Made by a program: the position numbers and the translations under genes. This document shows positions 1-8,554 of a stretch of 64,000 bases of DNA, piece by piece (within the stretch, counting starts at the first letter, position 1; the number at the start of each line of letters is the position of its first letter). The notes beneath the pieces were generated by a model, which was not told the DNA's origin, made no database searches, and saw only the letters and a list, made by a program, of their open reading frames with translations. Location of the stretch: positions 1-64,000 of the forward strand of contig CAYRSB010000002.1 in NCBI GenBank assembly GCA_964426875.1, written 5' to 3'. The stretch comes from Caldatribacterium sp964426875. GTDB lineage: Bacteria; Atribacterota; Atribacteria; Atribacterales; Caldatribacteriaceae.

Positions 1-30
1 ATACACGGGGTGGCGGTATCCCCTGGGTAA
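1..30 (+). CDS. Possible C-terminal end of an upstream gene
   Basis: An open frame runs from the window edge to a TAA at 28-30, giving a tail of nine residues ending in VSPG. The next gene's ribosome site follows at once, as is usual in this gene-dense scaffold. The piece is too short to identify and may be chance. Confidence 0.25.
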   Translation: MHGVAVSPG

Positions 31-42
31 GGAGGTGGAAGA

Positions 43-357
43 GTGCGAAAGTTTCTTTTATTCTTTTGGGCGTTGGCCTTCCTTCCTTTTTTGTTTTTGG
101 GCTGTACGGCAGAAGTTATAGTCCCTATAACTTACGGATCAGTGCAGATATGTTCGGACAGTAGCCGAGTCTATGGTGATGTCTACGTCGATGGAAGTTA
201 TGCAGGATATGTTTACCCATATGAGTGCATAATTGTTGGGGGTCTGGCTGTGGGAAGGCGACATACGGTAAGGATCGTCAATCCATGGGGTTATGAATAC
301 TTCCGAAGCTTTTACCTTGACTATTCGGGACAAGTAGTAACGGTGCCTCCCTATTGA
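43..357 (+). CDS. Small lipoprotein with PEGA-like beta domain
   Basis: This 104-residue protein starts at GTG 43, with AAGGAGGTGG at 29-38 as ribosome site. The N-terminus is a short Lys/Arg start, a hydrophobic stretch and the lipobox LFLGC (Cys21), so it should be a membrane-anchored lipoprotein. The remainder is rich in Tyr, Val and Gly, and the stretch VYGDVYVDGSYAGY resembles PEGA-type repeats of extracytoplasmic beta domains. That domain assignment is inference. It is followed 16 bp later by a second small lipoprotein of similar layout, so the two may act together at the cell envelope. Confidence 0.7.
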   Translation: MRKFLLFFWALAFLPFLFLGCTAEVIVPITYGSVQICSDSSRVYGDVYVDGSYAGYVYPYECIIVGGLAVGRRHTVRIVNPWGYEYFRSFYLDYSGQVVTVPPY

Positions 358-373
358 GGATTGAGCCTTTTCG

Positions 374-700
374 ATGAAGAGGGTTATTTTCCTTATTATT
401 TTCTTTTTTCTCCTCTTCCTCCCCGGCTGCTGGATCGGGCTTGGAGTCGGTGTTGAAATCCGCTTGGGATACGTGACCTTTCAGTCCATGCAGGAAGAGG
501 TGGCGGGAACCTTCGTCCTTGATGGGATAGAGATTGGGTATTTGCCTCCCCTGGGGACAAGAAGGTGTCTTGTTACTCTTGACTTCCCCCATGAAGTAAA
601 GATTCTTTCGCCTTCCTGTCCTGGGGGTGTCTGCGTTTTCCACCTTTCTCCCCCTCTTCAGGCGGGCGAGGTCATTCCTCTGTACCTTCCCGAAAGTTAA
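374..700 (+). CDS. Small lipoprotein, PEGA-like
   Basis: The 108-residue product begins with a strongly hydrophobic signal and the lipobox FLPGC (Cys19), which marks it for lipid attachment outside the membrane. The mature part contains GTFVLDGIEIGYLPPLG, again reminiscent of a PEGA-type surface domain, and three further Cys. It lies 16 bp after another lipoprotein and is probably co-transcribed with it. Its 3' end overlaps the end of the convergent endonuclease III gene by about 29 bp. Function is unknown. Confidence 0.7.
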   Translation: MKRVIFLIIFFFLLFLPGCWIGLGVGVEIRLGYVTFQSMQEEVAGTFVLDGIEIGYLPPLGTRRCLVTLDFPHEVKILSPSCPGGVCVFHLSPPLQAGEVIPLYLPES

Positions 701-1343
701 AAGTATTTTCTACCCCTTTGCGCTTGCAGAAGGAAAAGATGGGGCACGTGTGGCATCTGGGACGTCGGGGGAGACAGATGTTCTGCCCAAAGAGGACAAG
801 GATTTTATTGATTTTTCCCCAGAGTTCCTGAGGAAGCCTTTCTTTCAGGGCCTCTTCTGTCTCCTTTGGGGTCTTTGTATTCACCAGTCCCCAGCGGTTA
901 GTGATGCGGTGGACGTGTGTATCAACGCAAATGGTCGGTTTTCCAAAGGCGACACTCAGAACAAGGTTTGCCGTTTTCCTTCCCACTCCCGGGAGTTTGA
1001 GGAGTTCTTCCTCCTTGTCGGGAACCTTTCCTCCATACTCGTTGAGGAGTACCTGAGCGATTTTTTTGAGCCGCTTGGCCTTTTCCCGATAAAAGCCCAC
1101 GGGATAGATGAGGTGAGCAAGCTCCTCTTCGGGTGTCCTGAAGAGGTCTTCCGGACTTTTCACAGAGAGGAAGAGACTCTCAAGAACCCTGTGAGTGGTT
1201 CTGTCCTGAGTGCGGTGGCTTAAAATCCCTCCCACAAGGACGAAAAAGGGGTCTTTGCTGATATTTTCCACCGTTTCGTCTTGCCAGTACTTGGCTTCTT
1301 TCTGTAAAATGGCGAAAACGTGGCGAATAGTATCTCTGTCCAC
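672..1343 (-). CDS. nth: Endonuclease III
   Basis: This 223-residue DNA glycosylase/AP lyase removes oxidised pyrimidines in base excision repair. The helix-hairpin-helix LPGVGRKTA carries the catalytic Lys (K123, equivalent to K120 of the E. coli enzyme). The catalytic Asp lies in VDTHVHR (D141). The C-terminal [4Fe-4S] ligands follow the family spacing C-x6-C-x2-C-x5-C (Cys190, 197, 200, 206). Length matches the family. The start is GTG 1343 with no clear ribosome site, so the exact N-terminus is uncertain. It is divergent from the symporter gene with only 26 bp between them. Confidence 0.93.
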   Translation of the reverse strand: MDRDTIRHVFAILQKEAKYWQDETVENISKDPFFVLVGGILSHRTQDRTTHRVLESLFLSVKSPEDLFRTPEEELAHLIYPVGFYREKAKRLKKIAQVLLNEYGGKVPDKEEELLKLPGVGRKTANLVLSVAFGKPTICVDTHVHRITNRWGLVNTKTPKETEEALKERLPQELWGKINKILVLFGQNICLPRRPRCHTCPIFSFCKRKGVENTFNFREGTEE

Positions 1344-1369
1344 AAAATCATAATACTAAGAGGGGAGAG

Positions 1370-2815
1370 TTGAGGCAAGTGAAGATTTTTGTGCTCGTTC
1401 TCTACGTCGTGGGAATGCTCCTCATCGGATATTTTTCTCTGCGAAGGACCAAAAATGTCTCCGATTTCTTTCTTGCCAATCGTAGCCTTGGCCCCTGGAT
1501 TTCAGCTTTTGCCTATGGGACAACATACTTCAGTGCTGTGCTCTTCATTGGGTATGCGGGACGTATCGGCTGGGGATTTGGACTCTCGAGTCTCTGGATA
1601 GTCCTTGGAAATGCGCTTGTGGGTTCACTTCTCGCCTGGCTGGTCCTGGCCCGAAGGACACGGTACCTGACCGAGGCCTTGAACGCCATGACTATGCCTG
1701 AGTTTCTGGGGGCTCGATATGGCAGTGGATTTCTCAAGATTTTTTCTGCTCTGATTGTTTTCATTTTTCTCGTTCCCTATTCTGCCTCGGTGTACATGGG
1801 CCTGAGTTATCTCTTTGACGCTGTTTTGGGGATTCCTTACCGATATGCCCTTCTGGTCATGGCAGGACTCACCGGGGTGTATCTTTTGATGGGTGGATAC
1901 CTTGCTGTGAGCCTCACCGATGCAGTGCAGGGGATCATCATGCTTTTTGGCTCGATTTTCCTGGTTTTTTATCTTCTGGCCCGTCCTGAGGTTCAGGGAA
2001 TTTCTGGGGCGGTAATCAAACTCAAGAGCGTTAATCCTCTTCTTACCGGTGTTGTCGGTCCTCCAGGTTTCTGGGCGCTCTTTGGTCTCGTGATTTTAAC
2101 GAGCTTGGGGCCCTGGGGATTGCCTCAAATGATTCAGAAATTCTATGCCATCAAGAATGAACAAGTAGTGAAAACAGCCACAGTAGTGGTCACAATTTTC
2201 GCTTTTATCTGCACATTCGGAGCCTATTTCTCCGGTTCTCTGACTCACCTTTTCTTTTCTCAACCGCCCCTTTCCCCTGCCGGAAGACCCGATCCAGATC
2301 TTCTCATGCCCCAGCTTGTGGCCAACATCATGCCCTCTTCCTTTGTCCTTATCTTTCTCCTCCTTATCTTTGCTGCCTCCATGTCTACTCTTTCCTCCCT
2401 TGTTCTCGTCTCCTCTTCGGCTATAGTCATCGACCTTTTGCCGGCCTCGTATAAACCACGGTCTTTGTCTATCATGCGTGTGCTCTGTGCCATTTTTGTG
2501 GCCTTGTCCCTTATTCTTGCGCTCTATCGCATATCCTTCATTGTAAATCTCATGTCCATTTCCTGGGGGGCCACGGCAGGGAGCTTTATTGCTCCGTATC
2601 TTTACGGACTCTACTGGAAGAAGAGTAATAAGTGGGGTGCGTTGGTAAGCATGTTCTGCGGTCTTGCTATAAGCTTCGGAGGGGCGTTGTACTTTGGCTT
2701 TGGTTCTCCGCTTCTTCCTCTTTTAGGATCCTTAGCCATGCTTGTGCCCCTTGGAGTGTTTCCTTTGATTTCTCTTGCCACAGGAGGCGTGAAAGATGCG
2801 AGCCTGCGTGTTTGA
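1370..2815 (+). CDS. Sodium:solute symporter family protein
   Basis: The 481-residue protein has about 12-13 hydrophobic segments and the N-terminal pattern of the SSS (PutP/PanF) family, including RRTKNVSDFFLANRSLGPW and the GTTYFSAVLFIGYAG segment. It should drive uptake of an organic solute with Na+; the substrate cannot be read from sequence. The start is TTG 1370, or GTG 1379, which has better spacing to AGGGGAG at 1361-1367. Its last 20 bp overlap the following alcohol dehydrogenase, and the next gene overlaps or abuts that one. The three genes are therefore likely an operon for import and oxidation of one substrate. Confidence 0.88.
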   Translation: MRQVKIFVLVLYVVGMLLIGYFSLRRTKNVSDFFLANRSLGPWISAFAYGTTYFSAVLFIGYAGRIGWGFGLSSLWIVLGNALVGSLLAWLVLARRTRYLTEALNAMTMPEFLGARYGSGFLKIFSALIVFIFLVPYSASVYMGLSYLFDAVLGIPYRYALLVMAGLTGVYLLMGGYLAVSLTDAVQGIIMLFGSIFLVFYLLARPEVQGISGAVIKLKSVNPLLTGVVGPPGFWALFGLVILTSLGPWGLPQMIQKFYAIKNEQVVKTATVVVTIFAFICTFGAYFSGSLTHLFFSQPPLSPAGRPDPDLLMPQLVANIMPSSFVLIFLLLIFAASMSTLSSLVLVSSSAIVIDLLPASYKPRSLSIMRVLCAIFVALSLILALYRISFIVNLMSISWGATAGSFIAPYLYGLYWKKSNKWGALVSMFCGLAISFGGALYFGFGSPLLPLLGSLAMLVPLGVFPLISLATGGVKDASLRV

Positions 2816-3806
2816 AAAAAAGAAACGGTGGAGCATTCGGGAGGTGGAAAACCCTATTCCCCGTCCAGAGGAAGTTGTCATTCGGGTGAGGGCGGCGGGA
2901 ATCTGTGGGACTGATGTCCATATCTTCCTGGGGGAGTATTTCCAAAGCTTTCCCATCATTGCCGGTCATGAGTTCTCTGGGGAAATCGTAGCCCTGGGAA
3001 AAGGAGTGACACAGTTTCAAGTGGGAGAACGGGTTACTGCCGACCCGAACATTTTCTGTGACCATTGCTATTTCTGTAAGATCAACAAGAACAACCACTG
3101 CTTGAACTTTGAGGCAATTGGGGTGACTCGGGATGGGGCATTTGCTGAGTATGTGGCCGTCCCAGAGAAGTGTGTTTTCCCTCTTCCGCCGAAACTGAGT
3201 TTCCGGGAGGGAGCTTTAGCTGAGCCCTTGGCCTGTGCAGTGTACGGAGTGAAGCGAAGCGGCATCCACCCTGGTGAGAAAGTCCTCATTTTCGGTGCCG
3301 GCCCTATGGGGCTTTTGCTCCTTTCTCTCTTTAGGGTTTCAGGAGCTTCGCAAGTTGTCGTGGTGGACATAAGTGAAAGGAAGCTTGAGTTGGCCCTGGG
3401 GCGAGGAGCCTCAGAAGTTTTGCTTGCTGATGGCAGCGAGGCGAAACGCCTCAAAGAGATTGCCCCCTTTGGCTTTGGGGTGGTGGTCGATGCCACGGGA
3501 ATCCCACAGGTCATGGAGAAAGCCCTCGATTTTGTGGAGCCTGATGGAACCTTCCTTCTTTTTGGCGTTGCCCCCCGAGGAGCAAAAATGTCCGTTGAGC
3601 CTTACCGGGTTTTCCGGGAGGACATGAAGATTGTGGGGTCCTTTGCGGTGAAAAAGGCTATGCAGTATGCTCTCAATCTTCTGGGCAGTGGAGCCATCGA
3701 GGTCAAAGATCTTATCTCTTCTTCCTATCCTCTTGAAGAGTTTGGTACAGCTTTGGAAGAGATGATGACGAGTAAGGATCATTTAAAGATTCAGGTTGTC
3801 TTTTGA
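2796..3806 (+). CDS. Zinc-dependent medium-chain alcohol/polyol dehydrogenase
   Basis: This 336-residue MDR-superfamily dehydrogenase shows the catalytic zinc site (Cys37 in GICGTDVH and the GHE at residues 57-59). It also has the four structural zinc cysteines (88, 91, 94, 102) and a Rossmann GAGPMG motif near residue 170. The sequence is closest in style to threonine/sorbitol/butanediol-type dehydrogenases. The substrate is not determinable. It overlaps the upstream symporter by 20 bp, which points to oxidation of the imported solute. Confidence 0.88.
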   Translation: MRACVFEKKKRWSIREVENPIPRPEEVVIRVRAAGICGTDVHIFLGEYFQSFPIIAGHEFSGEIVALGKGVTQFQVGERVTADPNIFCDHCYFCKINKNNHCLNFEAIGVTRDGAFAEYVAVPEKCVFPLPPKLSFREGALAEPLACAVYGVKRSGIHPGEKVLIFGAGPMGLLLLSLFRVSGASQVVVVDISERKLELALGRGASEVLLADGSEAKRLKEIAPFGFGVVVDATGIPQVMEKALDFVEPDGTFLLFGVAPRGAKMSVEPYRVFREDMKIVGSFAVKKAMQYALNLLGSGAIEVKDLISSSYPLEEFGTALEEMMTSKDHLKIQVVF

Positions 3807-3819
3807 AAGGGTGGCATCG

Positions 3820-4842
3820 TTGGAGAACACGAGGATATCCCTCGATTTCCAGTGGCACGTCACCAATCGCTGCAACCTCAGGTGTCGCCACTGCTACCAG
3901 GACACCTTTAAAGATGAAGAAGACGTGCTTTTTACCGTGACCCAGAGGCTTCTTGAAGGACTCACCCAGCTTGGGAGGCCCTCTGTCCTTAATATCACCG
4001 GGGGGGAGCCCCTTCTCCTTGGAGAGAAACTCTTTCGACTCTTTGAACTCCTTGACCGCCACCCTGCTATTTTGGAATTGATGTGCATCACGAACGGTCT
4101 CTTCTTCTCGGAGGAAACGGTAAAGACCTTGGCAACTTTCAGAAAACTCACCACCGTCAAAATCTCCCTTGAGGGGATGGAGGAGACAAATGACGCCATT
4201 CGAGGGAGGGGAGTTTTCAGAAGAGTGTTGTGGTCTCTTGAGCTTCTTCGAGAAAGCCCCCTCCGAGTAGTGCTCATGATGACTCTCCACAAGGACAATC
4301 TCCCTGACGTCCCGGCATTCTTTCACCTTGCTCAAAGCCTCGGCGTGGATGGCATCATTTTTGAGCGCTTTGTCCCGGAGGGAAGGGGGAAGGAGATGGC
4401 CTCTTTAGTTCTTGGGGCTTCAGAGTGGAAGAGCTTTGTGCGAGAGCTTCTCTCCCTTTGCAAGGTGGAGGTTCCACTTTTCTCTCTCCTTCCCTACAAG
4501 GCTTTCTGGGTAGAGCTTGGGGAGGAAATCAACTTGCTTGGGGCACCCTGTAGCCTCGGAGAGTCATTCTGCCTTATGCCGAATGGGGTGGTCTTTCCCT
4601 GTCGCCGTCTCGTGGTCCCTCTTGGGAATGTTCTCTGGGAGGACCTTGTGACCCTGGTCACTCATCCTCTCCTTCTTCGGCTTCAGAACCGCCTGTCGCT
4701 TTCTGGAAAATGCGGGACCTGTACTGTGGTAGGATGCCGGGGGTGCAGGGCTTTGGCATATGCTATTTCTGGAAACCCCTTTGGGGAAGACACGCAGTGC
4801 TTTCTTCAAGATGTCCGAATCTCCACGACATCTTTGTCCTGA
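3820..4842 (+). CDS. Radical SAM/SPASM domain protein
   Basis: The radical SAM cluster motif CNLRCRHC (CxxxCxxC) lies near the N-terminus, followed by the glycine-rich SAM site TGGEPLL. The C-terminus carries a SPASM-type cysteine array: CLMPNGVVFPC, then C-x2-C-x4-C-x2-C and a last Cys, which would hold auxiliary Fe-S clusters. Such enzymes modify peptides, proteins or small cofactors; the target here is unknown and no precursor peptide is visible next to it. I place the start at TTG 3820 (340 residues) because AAAGGGTGG at 3806-3814 is well spaced for it. TTG 3796 and GTG 3811 are alternatives. It is likely an operon with the symporter and dehydrogenase. Confidence 0.85.
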   Translation: MENTRISLDFQWHVTNRCNLRCRHCYQDTFKDEEDVLFTVTQRLLEGLTQLGRPSVLNITGGEPLLLGEKLFRLFELLDRHPAILELMCITNGLFFSEETVKTLATFRKLTTVKISLEGMEETNDAIRGRGVFRRVLWSLELLRESPLRVVLMMTLHKDNLPDVPAFFHLAQSLGVDGIIFERFVPEGRGKEMASLVLGASEWKSFVRELLSLCKVEVPLFSLLPYKAFWVELGEEINLLGAPCSLGESFCLMPNGVVFPCRRLVVPLGNVLWEDLVTLVTHPLLLRLQNRLSLSGKCGTCTVVGCRGCRALAYAISGNPFGEDTQCFLQDVRISTTSLS

Positions 4843-5798
4843 AGGACGTAATTGGGAGGAACAAGTTGCCCTTCGAACTTCGCCGAACCCCATATTCGAG
4901 CCCCCCGTAGGTGTTCGGCAAGGTCTTTGTGGATGGCTTCAGCAAGGTCCCGGATGGTACTGCCCCGCTTAAGGACAAAGGGGCGAGAGAGGTCTGGTGG
5001 CTTCCCAGGAGGTTTACTGTAGACGCGGATGACCCCACTCACTTCGAATATGGCTCGTTTCACTGTTGCTCTGTACGACTCAAAGTTCTTGAGAGAGACT
5101 CCAAAGATTCTGAATCTCTCTCTATAGAGTTTCTCAAGAATTTTGACCTTTTCTCTCTCTTCCGGTCCTTCTGCCTTGGTGCACACAAGAATTGCAGGCA
5201 GAAAGTACCACGAAGGGGAGGGAAGGAGCATGGGGTTCGTAGCGGCAAGAATTTTTCCCCGAGAGAGGAGGTCCAGGGTATGCTCCGTGTCTTCAAGGAG
5301 GCTTTCGCTCTGAGTGTCGAGAAGAATTAGAGCTCCATCACTTCGCCGAAAAGCACTGTTCATGTTGCCGTCGAGTTCTTCTCCACTTAAGGGAGGGAAA
5401 TCAATGAGCTGGATCTGAATGTCCTCATAGTCCATCATTCCCGGAGTGGGGTAGAATGTAGTGAAGGGATACTCGGCAATTTCGGGGCGGGCGTTGGTAA
5501 GAAGCGAAAGGAGAGTAGATTTTCCGGTGTTGGGAGGGCCACAGATGATGATTTGTGCAGCTCCACTTTTCTCAATGAAGAAGGGGTCTTTGCCGCCACT
5601 TTTCTTCTTCTCCTGGGCCTGAGACCTCCGAAGTTTAGCGATTTTCTGTTTAATCTCGGCCTGGAGCTTTTCCGTCCCCTTGTGTTTGGGAATGACGGCG
5701 AGCATCTCCTCCAAAGCCTCGAGTTTCTCGGCCACAGTCTTTGCCGCTCGATAACGGGCTTCAACCTCAAAGTACTGTGGAGGAAGATTGGCTGGCAC
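4806..5798 (-). CDS. DRG/Obg-family GTPase with TGS domain
   Basis: This 330-residue GTPase resembles archaeal/eukaryotic DRG and Rbg proteins. It has an N-terminal helical region rich in Lys and Glu, a P-loop GPPNTGKST, a switch region ending in FTTFYPTPG, a G3 DFPPL and a C-terminal TGS domain (VFVLKRGSTIRDLAEAIH...). G4 is degenerate (CTKAEG rather than NKxD), so nucleotide specificity may be relaxed. I chose GTG 5798 because AAGGGAGGT lies nine bases upstream and the N-terminus VPANLPPQYFEVE matches DRG proteins; a longer TTG start at 5849 lacks this support. Its last 37 bp overlap the end of the convergent radical SAM gene. It is the last gene of the purH-aspA-hydF run. A ribosome- or translation-related role is inferred from the family. 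Confidence 0.85.
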   Translation of the reverse strand: MPANLPPQYFEVEARYRAAKTVAEKLEALEEMLAVIPKHKGTEKLQAEIKQKIAKLRRSQAQEKKKSGGKDPFFIEKSGAAQIIICGPPNTGKSTLLSLLTNARPEIAEYPFTTFYPTPGMMDYEDIQIQLIDFPPLSGEELDGNMNSAFRRSDGALILLDTQSESLLEDTEHTLDLLSRGKILAATNPMLLPSPSWYFLPAILVCTKAEGPEEREKVKILEKLYRERFRIFGVSLKNFESYRATVKRAIFEVSGVIRVYSKPPGKPPDLSRPFVLKRGSTIRDLAEAIHKDLAEHLRGARIWGSAKFEGQLVPPNYVLQDKDVVEIRTS

Positions 5799-5877
5799 AG
5801 ACCTTGAACCTCCCTTCCCATTGTACCAGATTCCGAGAGAGCACTCCAAAACAAAGCCTCAGTTTACAGTACAATGC

Positions 5878-7137
5878 TCATAAACTCCAGCGACTCCCCA
5901 ACTGACGGAAGAGAGGAGATGGTACTTTTGCATCCTCCTTGAGAAAGCTCATTTCCGGAAAAACCTCTAAGGCACGGGGGAAAAGACCGTGAAGATAGGC
6001 GATGAGAACACCATAGTTCGTGATAGGAACGCTGACCTCTTGAGCCTTTTCTATGCGGAAAAGCATTTCCCTGGGGTTGATCATGCAGCCCCCGCAGTGA
6101 ACGATGAGGCGGTAAGAAGAGAGGGGTACTGATATGGTGGGTCCGGCAACCGCGTCGAACTCAAGGTCCACCCCCAAGTACTGTCTAAGCCAGCGGGGTA
6201 TTTTCACCCTCCCAATGTCGTCAGGGAGAGGGTGATGGGTACAGGCTTCCAGGATGAGAACTCTATCACCGGGCTTCAATCGTTCAATGGCTTTCACTCC
6301 CTCCACAAAGGTAATAAGATCTCCCTTGTGACGGGCAAAGAGAATAGAGAAACTCGTGAGTGGTACCGAAGGGGGAAGAACACCGGCCACCTTATGAAAG
6401 ACCTGAGAATCGGTAACTACGAGGCGGGGTGGAGTCTTGAGGCTGTTCAGGACTTCGTTGAGTTCCCGCTCTTTGGCCACGAGGGCTATGGCATCGACAT
6501 CGAGAATTTCTCGAATAGTCTGAACCTGGGGAAGGATAAGGCGTCCTTTAGGGGCTCCAAGGTCGATGGGCACGACAAGCACGACCGTATCCCCCGGGCG
6601 TAGGAGGTCCCGAATGAGAGGCTTTTCTTGAACACCCTTTTTGAGGGCTTCGATGAGTGTGGATTTGAGCTTGGGGATTCCCTCGCCAGTCAAGGCGCTG
6701 GTCCGGAAAACAGGAATATTGAAATCCTGTGGAGGCTCGGGTGCTGCATGGTTTTCGTCAATTTTGTTGGCTATACCCAGGACAAGTATTTCCCTTTCCC
6801 GGAGAAGCCCAAGAATTTCCCGCTCGAGGGTAAAGTCGGTCCTTCCGTCCCACACAAGGAGTGCCACGTCGCAACGCCGCAGAACCTCGAGGGATTTTCT
6901 CTTGCGCAGTTCCCCAAGAAAGCCCTCGTCATCGAGGCCAGCGGTGTCGATGAGTACCACCGGACCAAAGGGCAGAAGTTCTATGGGCTTGAAAACCGGA
7001 TCAGTAGTGGTGCCGGGAACATCAGAAACGATGGCTACCTCTTGGCCCACAAGGGCGTTGATAAGGGAAGACTTTCCCACGTTCCTCCGGCCAAAAATCC
7101 CAATATGCGGTCGCAAGCTACGAGGTGTTCCCTGCAT
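5878..7137 (-). CDS. hydF: [FeFe]-hydrogenase maturation GTPase HydF
   Basis: HydF is the scaffold on which HydE and HydG build the 2Fe subcluster before transfer to apo-hydrogenase. The 419-residue protein has an N-terminal Era-like GTPase (P-loop GRRNVGKSS, DTAG, NKID), a dimerisation middle domain, and a C-terminal cluster site with CTHHP and the HCGGC motif, the expected [4Fe-4S] ligands. I use ATG 7137, with GAGGGG eight bases upstream; TTG 7140 is the alternative. It overlaps the end of aspA by 20 bp, so translation is coupled. It serves the hydrogenases encoded at 33-40.7 kb. HydE and HydG are not in the window. Confidence 0.95.
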   Translation of the reverse strand: MQGTPRSLRPHIGIFGRRNVGKSSLINALVGQEVAIVSDVPGTTTDPVFKPIELLPFGPVVLIDTAGLDDEGFLGELRKRKSLEVLRRCDVALLVWDGRTDFTLEREILGLLREREILVLGIANKIDENHAAPEPPQDFNIPVFRTSALTGEGIPKLKSTLIEALKKGVQEKPLIRDLLRPGDTVVLVVPIDLGAPKGRLILPQVQTIREILDVDAIALVAKERELNEVLNSLKTPPRLVVTDSQVFHKVAGVLPPSVPLTSFSILFARHKGDLITFVEGVKAIERLKPGDRVLILEACTHHPLPDDIGRVKIPRWLRQYLGVDLEFDAVAGPTISVPLSSYRLIVHCGGCMINPREMLFRIEKAQEVSVPITNYGVLIAYLHGLFPRALEVFPEMSFLKEDAKVPSPLFRQLGSRWSL

Positions 7138-8545
7138 CAAGCTTTCCCCTCAGCTTTTTCATTCCTGGTATTCCTGGTCTTTGTAACTCGGCAGGGTCGA
7201 GAATTATTTCCAGTTCTTCAGAGCTGAAAATCCCTTTTTCAATGAGGAAAGACCGGAGGTCCTTCCCCTGGTGCAGGCACTCTCGCACGATCTCTGATGT
7301 CTGCTCATGGCCAAGATACGGGACGATACAGGTGGCCATGGCTAAACTCCGTTCGAAGAGTTCTCGGCAACGCTTTTCATCGGCCTCTATGAAGGGGATA
7401 TACTTTTGCGAGAGAACGAGACACGCTACTTTAAGCTCCTCAATCATGCTCAAAAGAAAGTAAGCTATAAAGGGCAAGAGATGGTTAAGCTCAAGGTTTC
7501 CGCTTGATGTGGTAAAGGCCAGGGCTACGTCTTTTCCAAAAACATCTATGGCAATACCCTCCACGTACTCACAGAGGACCGGGTTGACCTTTCCAGGCAT
7601 GATGGAGGAACCTTCCTGGAGTGGGGGAAGGGCGATTTCCCCGATGCCTGCCCGTGGGCCCATGGAGAGCAGGCGAAGGTCGTTAACCATTTTGCGCAAG
7701 TTTACTGCAAGAGAGCGCAGAAGTCCTGAGACTTCTGAGAAAACATCAAGATTTTGGGTGTTTTCGAAGGTATTCATGGCCTTGGCTACAGGAAGGTGGG
7801 TGATCTCGTTGAGGTAAGCGATGGCCCGGGCGATATAAAGAGGATGGGCATTGATCCCTGTACCCACTGCTGTTCCTCCCAGGTTCACCTCTTTGAGACG
7901 CTCCTTGCTTTTGGCAAGGCGCCAGCGGTCTCTCGCTATAGCCTCTGCCCAGGCACCGAATTCCATCCCCAAGGTGATGGGGACCGCGTCCTGAAGCTCT
8001 GTCCGGCCCACTTTCACGATGCGGGCAAACTCCTGCTCCTTTTTCTGCAGAGCGTCCTGAAGACTTGTGATGGCTCTCTCGAGATCTTCCATTTCCCACA
8101 GGGCTGCCACCCGCAGGGCGGTAGGAAAGACGTCATTGGTAGATTGGCTTAGGTTGACCGTATCGAAAGGGTTAACGATATCGTAGCGGCCCTTTTCATA
8201 TCCCAGAATCTCCAGCGCTCGGTTGGCAATAACCTCGTTGACGTTCATGTTGAGGGGCGTTCCCGCGCCTCCCTGGAAGAGAGGAACCACGATTGCTTCG
8301 TCCCATTTCCCTTCCATCCCTTCTTCACAGGCACGAAGGATGGCCCTGGCTGTCTCTTCCTCAAGGAGGCCCACATCGAGATTGGCTTTCGCACAGGCCC
8401 ACTTAACGGCAAAGAAGGCCCGAATGAGGGGACGGGGGACTGCGAGAGGGAGAGGAAAATTCTCCAAGGCCCTTACAGTATGAATGCCAAAATGGCATTC
8501 TTCAGGAATGTCTCGTTCTCCCAGAAAGTCACGTTCCCGACGCAT
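7118..8545 (-). CDS. aspA: Aspartate ammonia-lyase (fumarase/aspartase superfamily)
   Basis: This 475-residue protein carries the superfamily signature GSSIMPGKVNP and the conserved STNDVFPTA and AVGTGIN segments. The aspartase reaction converts aspartate to fumarate and ammonia; class II fumarase is the main alternative, and the sequence style favours aspartase. It lies between purH (9 bp upstream) and hydF (overlapping). Its placement next to a hydrogenase maturase may reflect supply of ammonia or amino-acid fermentation, but this is inference. Length is normal. Confidence 0.85.
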   Translation of the reverse strand: MRRERDFLGERDIPEECHFGIHTVRALENFPLPLAVPRPLIRAFFAVKWACAKANLDVGLLEEETARAILRACEEGMEGKWDEAIVVPLFQGGAGTPLNMNVNEVIANRALEILGYEKGRYDIVNPFDTVNLSQSTNDVFPTALRVAALWEMEDLERAITSLQDALQKKEQEFARIVKVGRTELQDAVPITLGMEFGAWAEAIARDRWRLAKSKERLKEVNLGGTAVGTGINAHPLYIARAIAYLNEITHLPVAKAMNTFENTQNLDVFSEVSGLLRSLAVNLRKMVNDLRLLSMGPRAGIGEIALPPLQEGSSIMPGKVNPVLCEYVEGIAIDVFGKDVALAFTTSSGNLELNHLLPFIAYFLLSMIEELKVACLVLSQKYIPFIEADEKRCRELFERSLAMATCIVPYLGHEQTSEIVRECLHQGKDLRSFLIEKGIFSSEELEIILDPAELQRPGIPGMKKLRGKLDAGNTS

Positions 8546-8554
8546 GGTGTTCCC

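Noticed and set aside
627..1223. Plus-strand open frame of 198 codons over the endonuclease III gene
   Set aside because: It is antisense to nth, which has full catalytic motifs; the frame has no ribosome site or family pattern.
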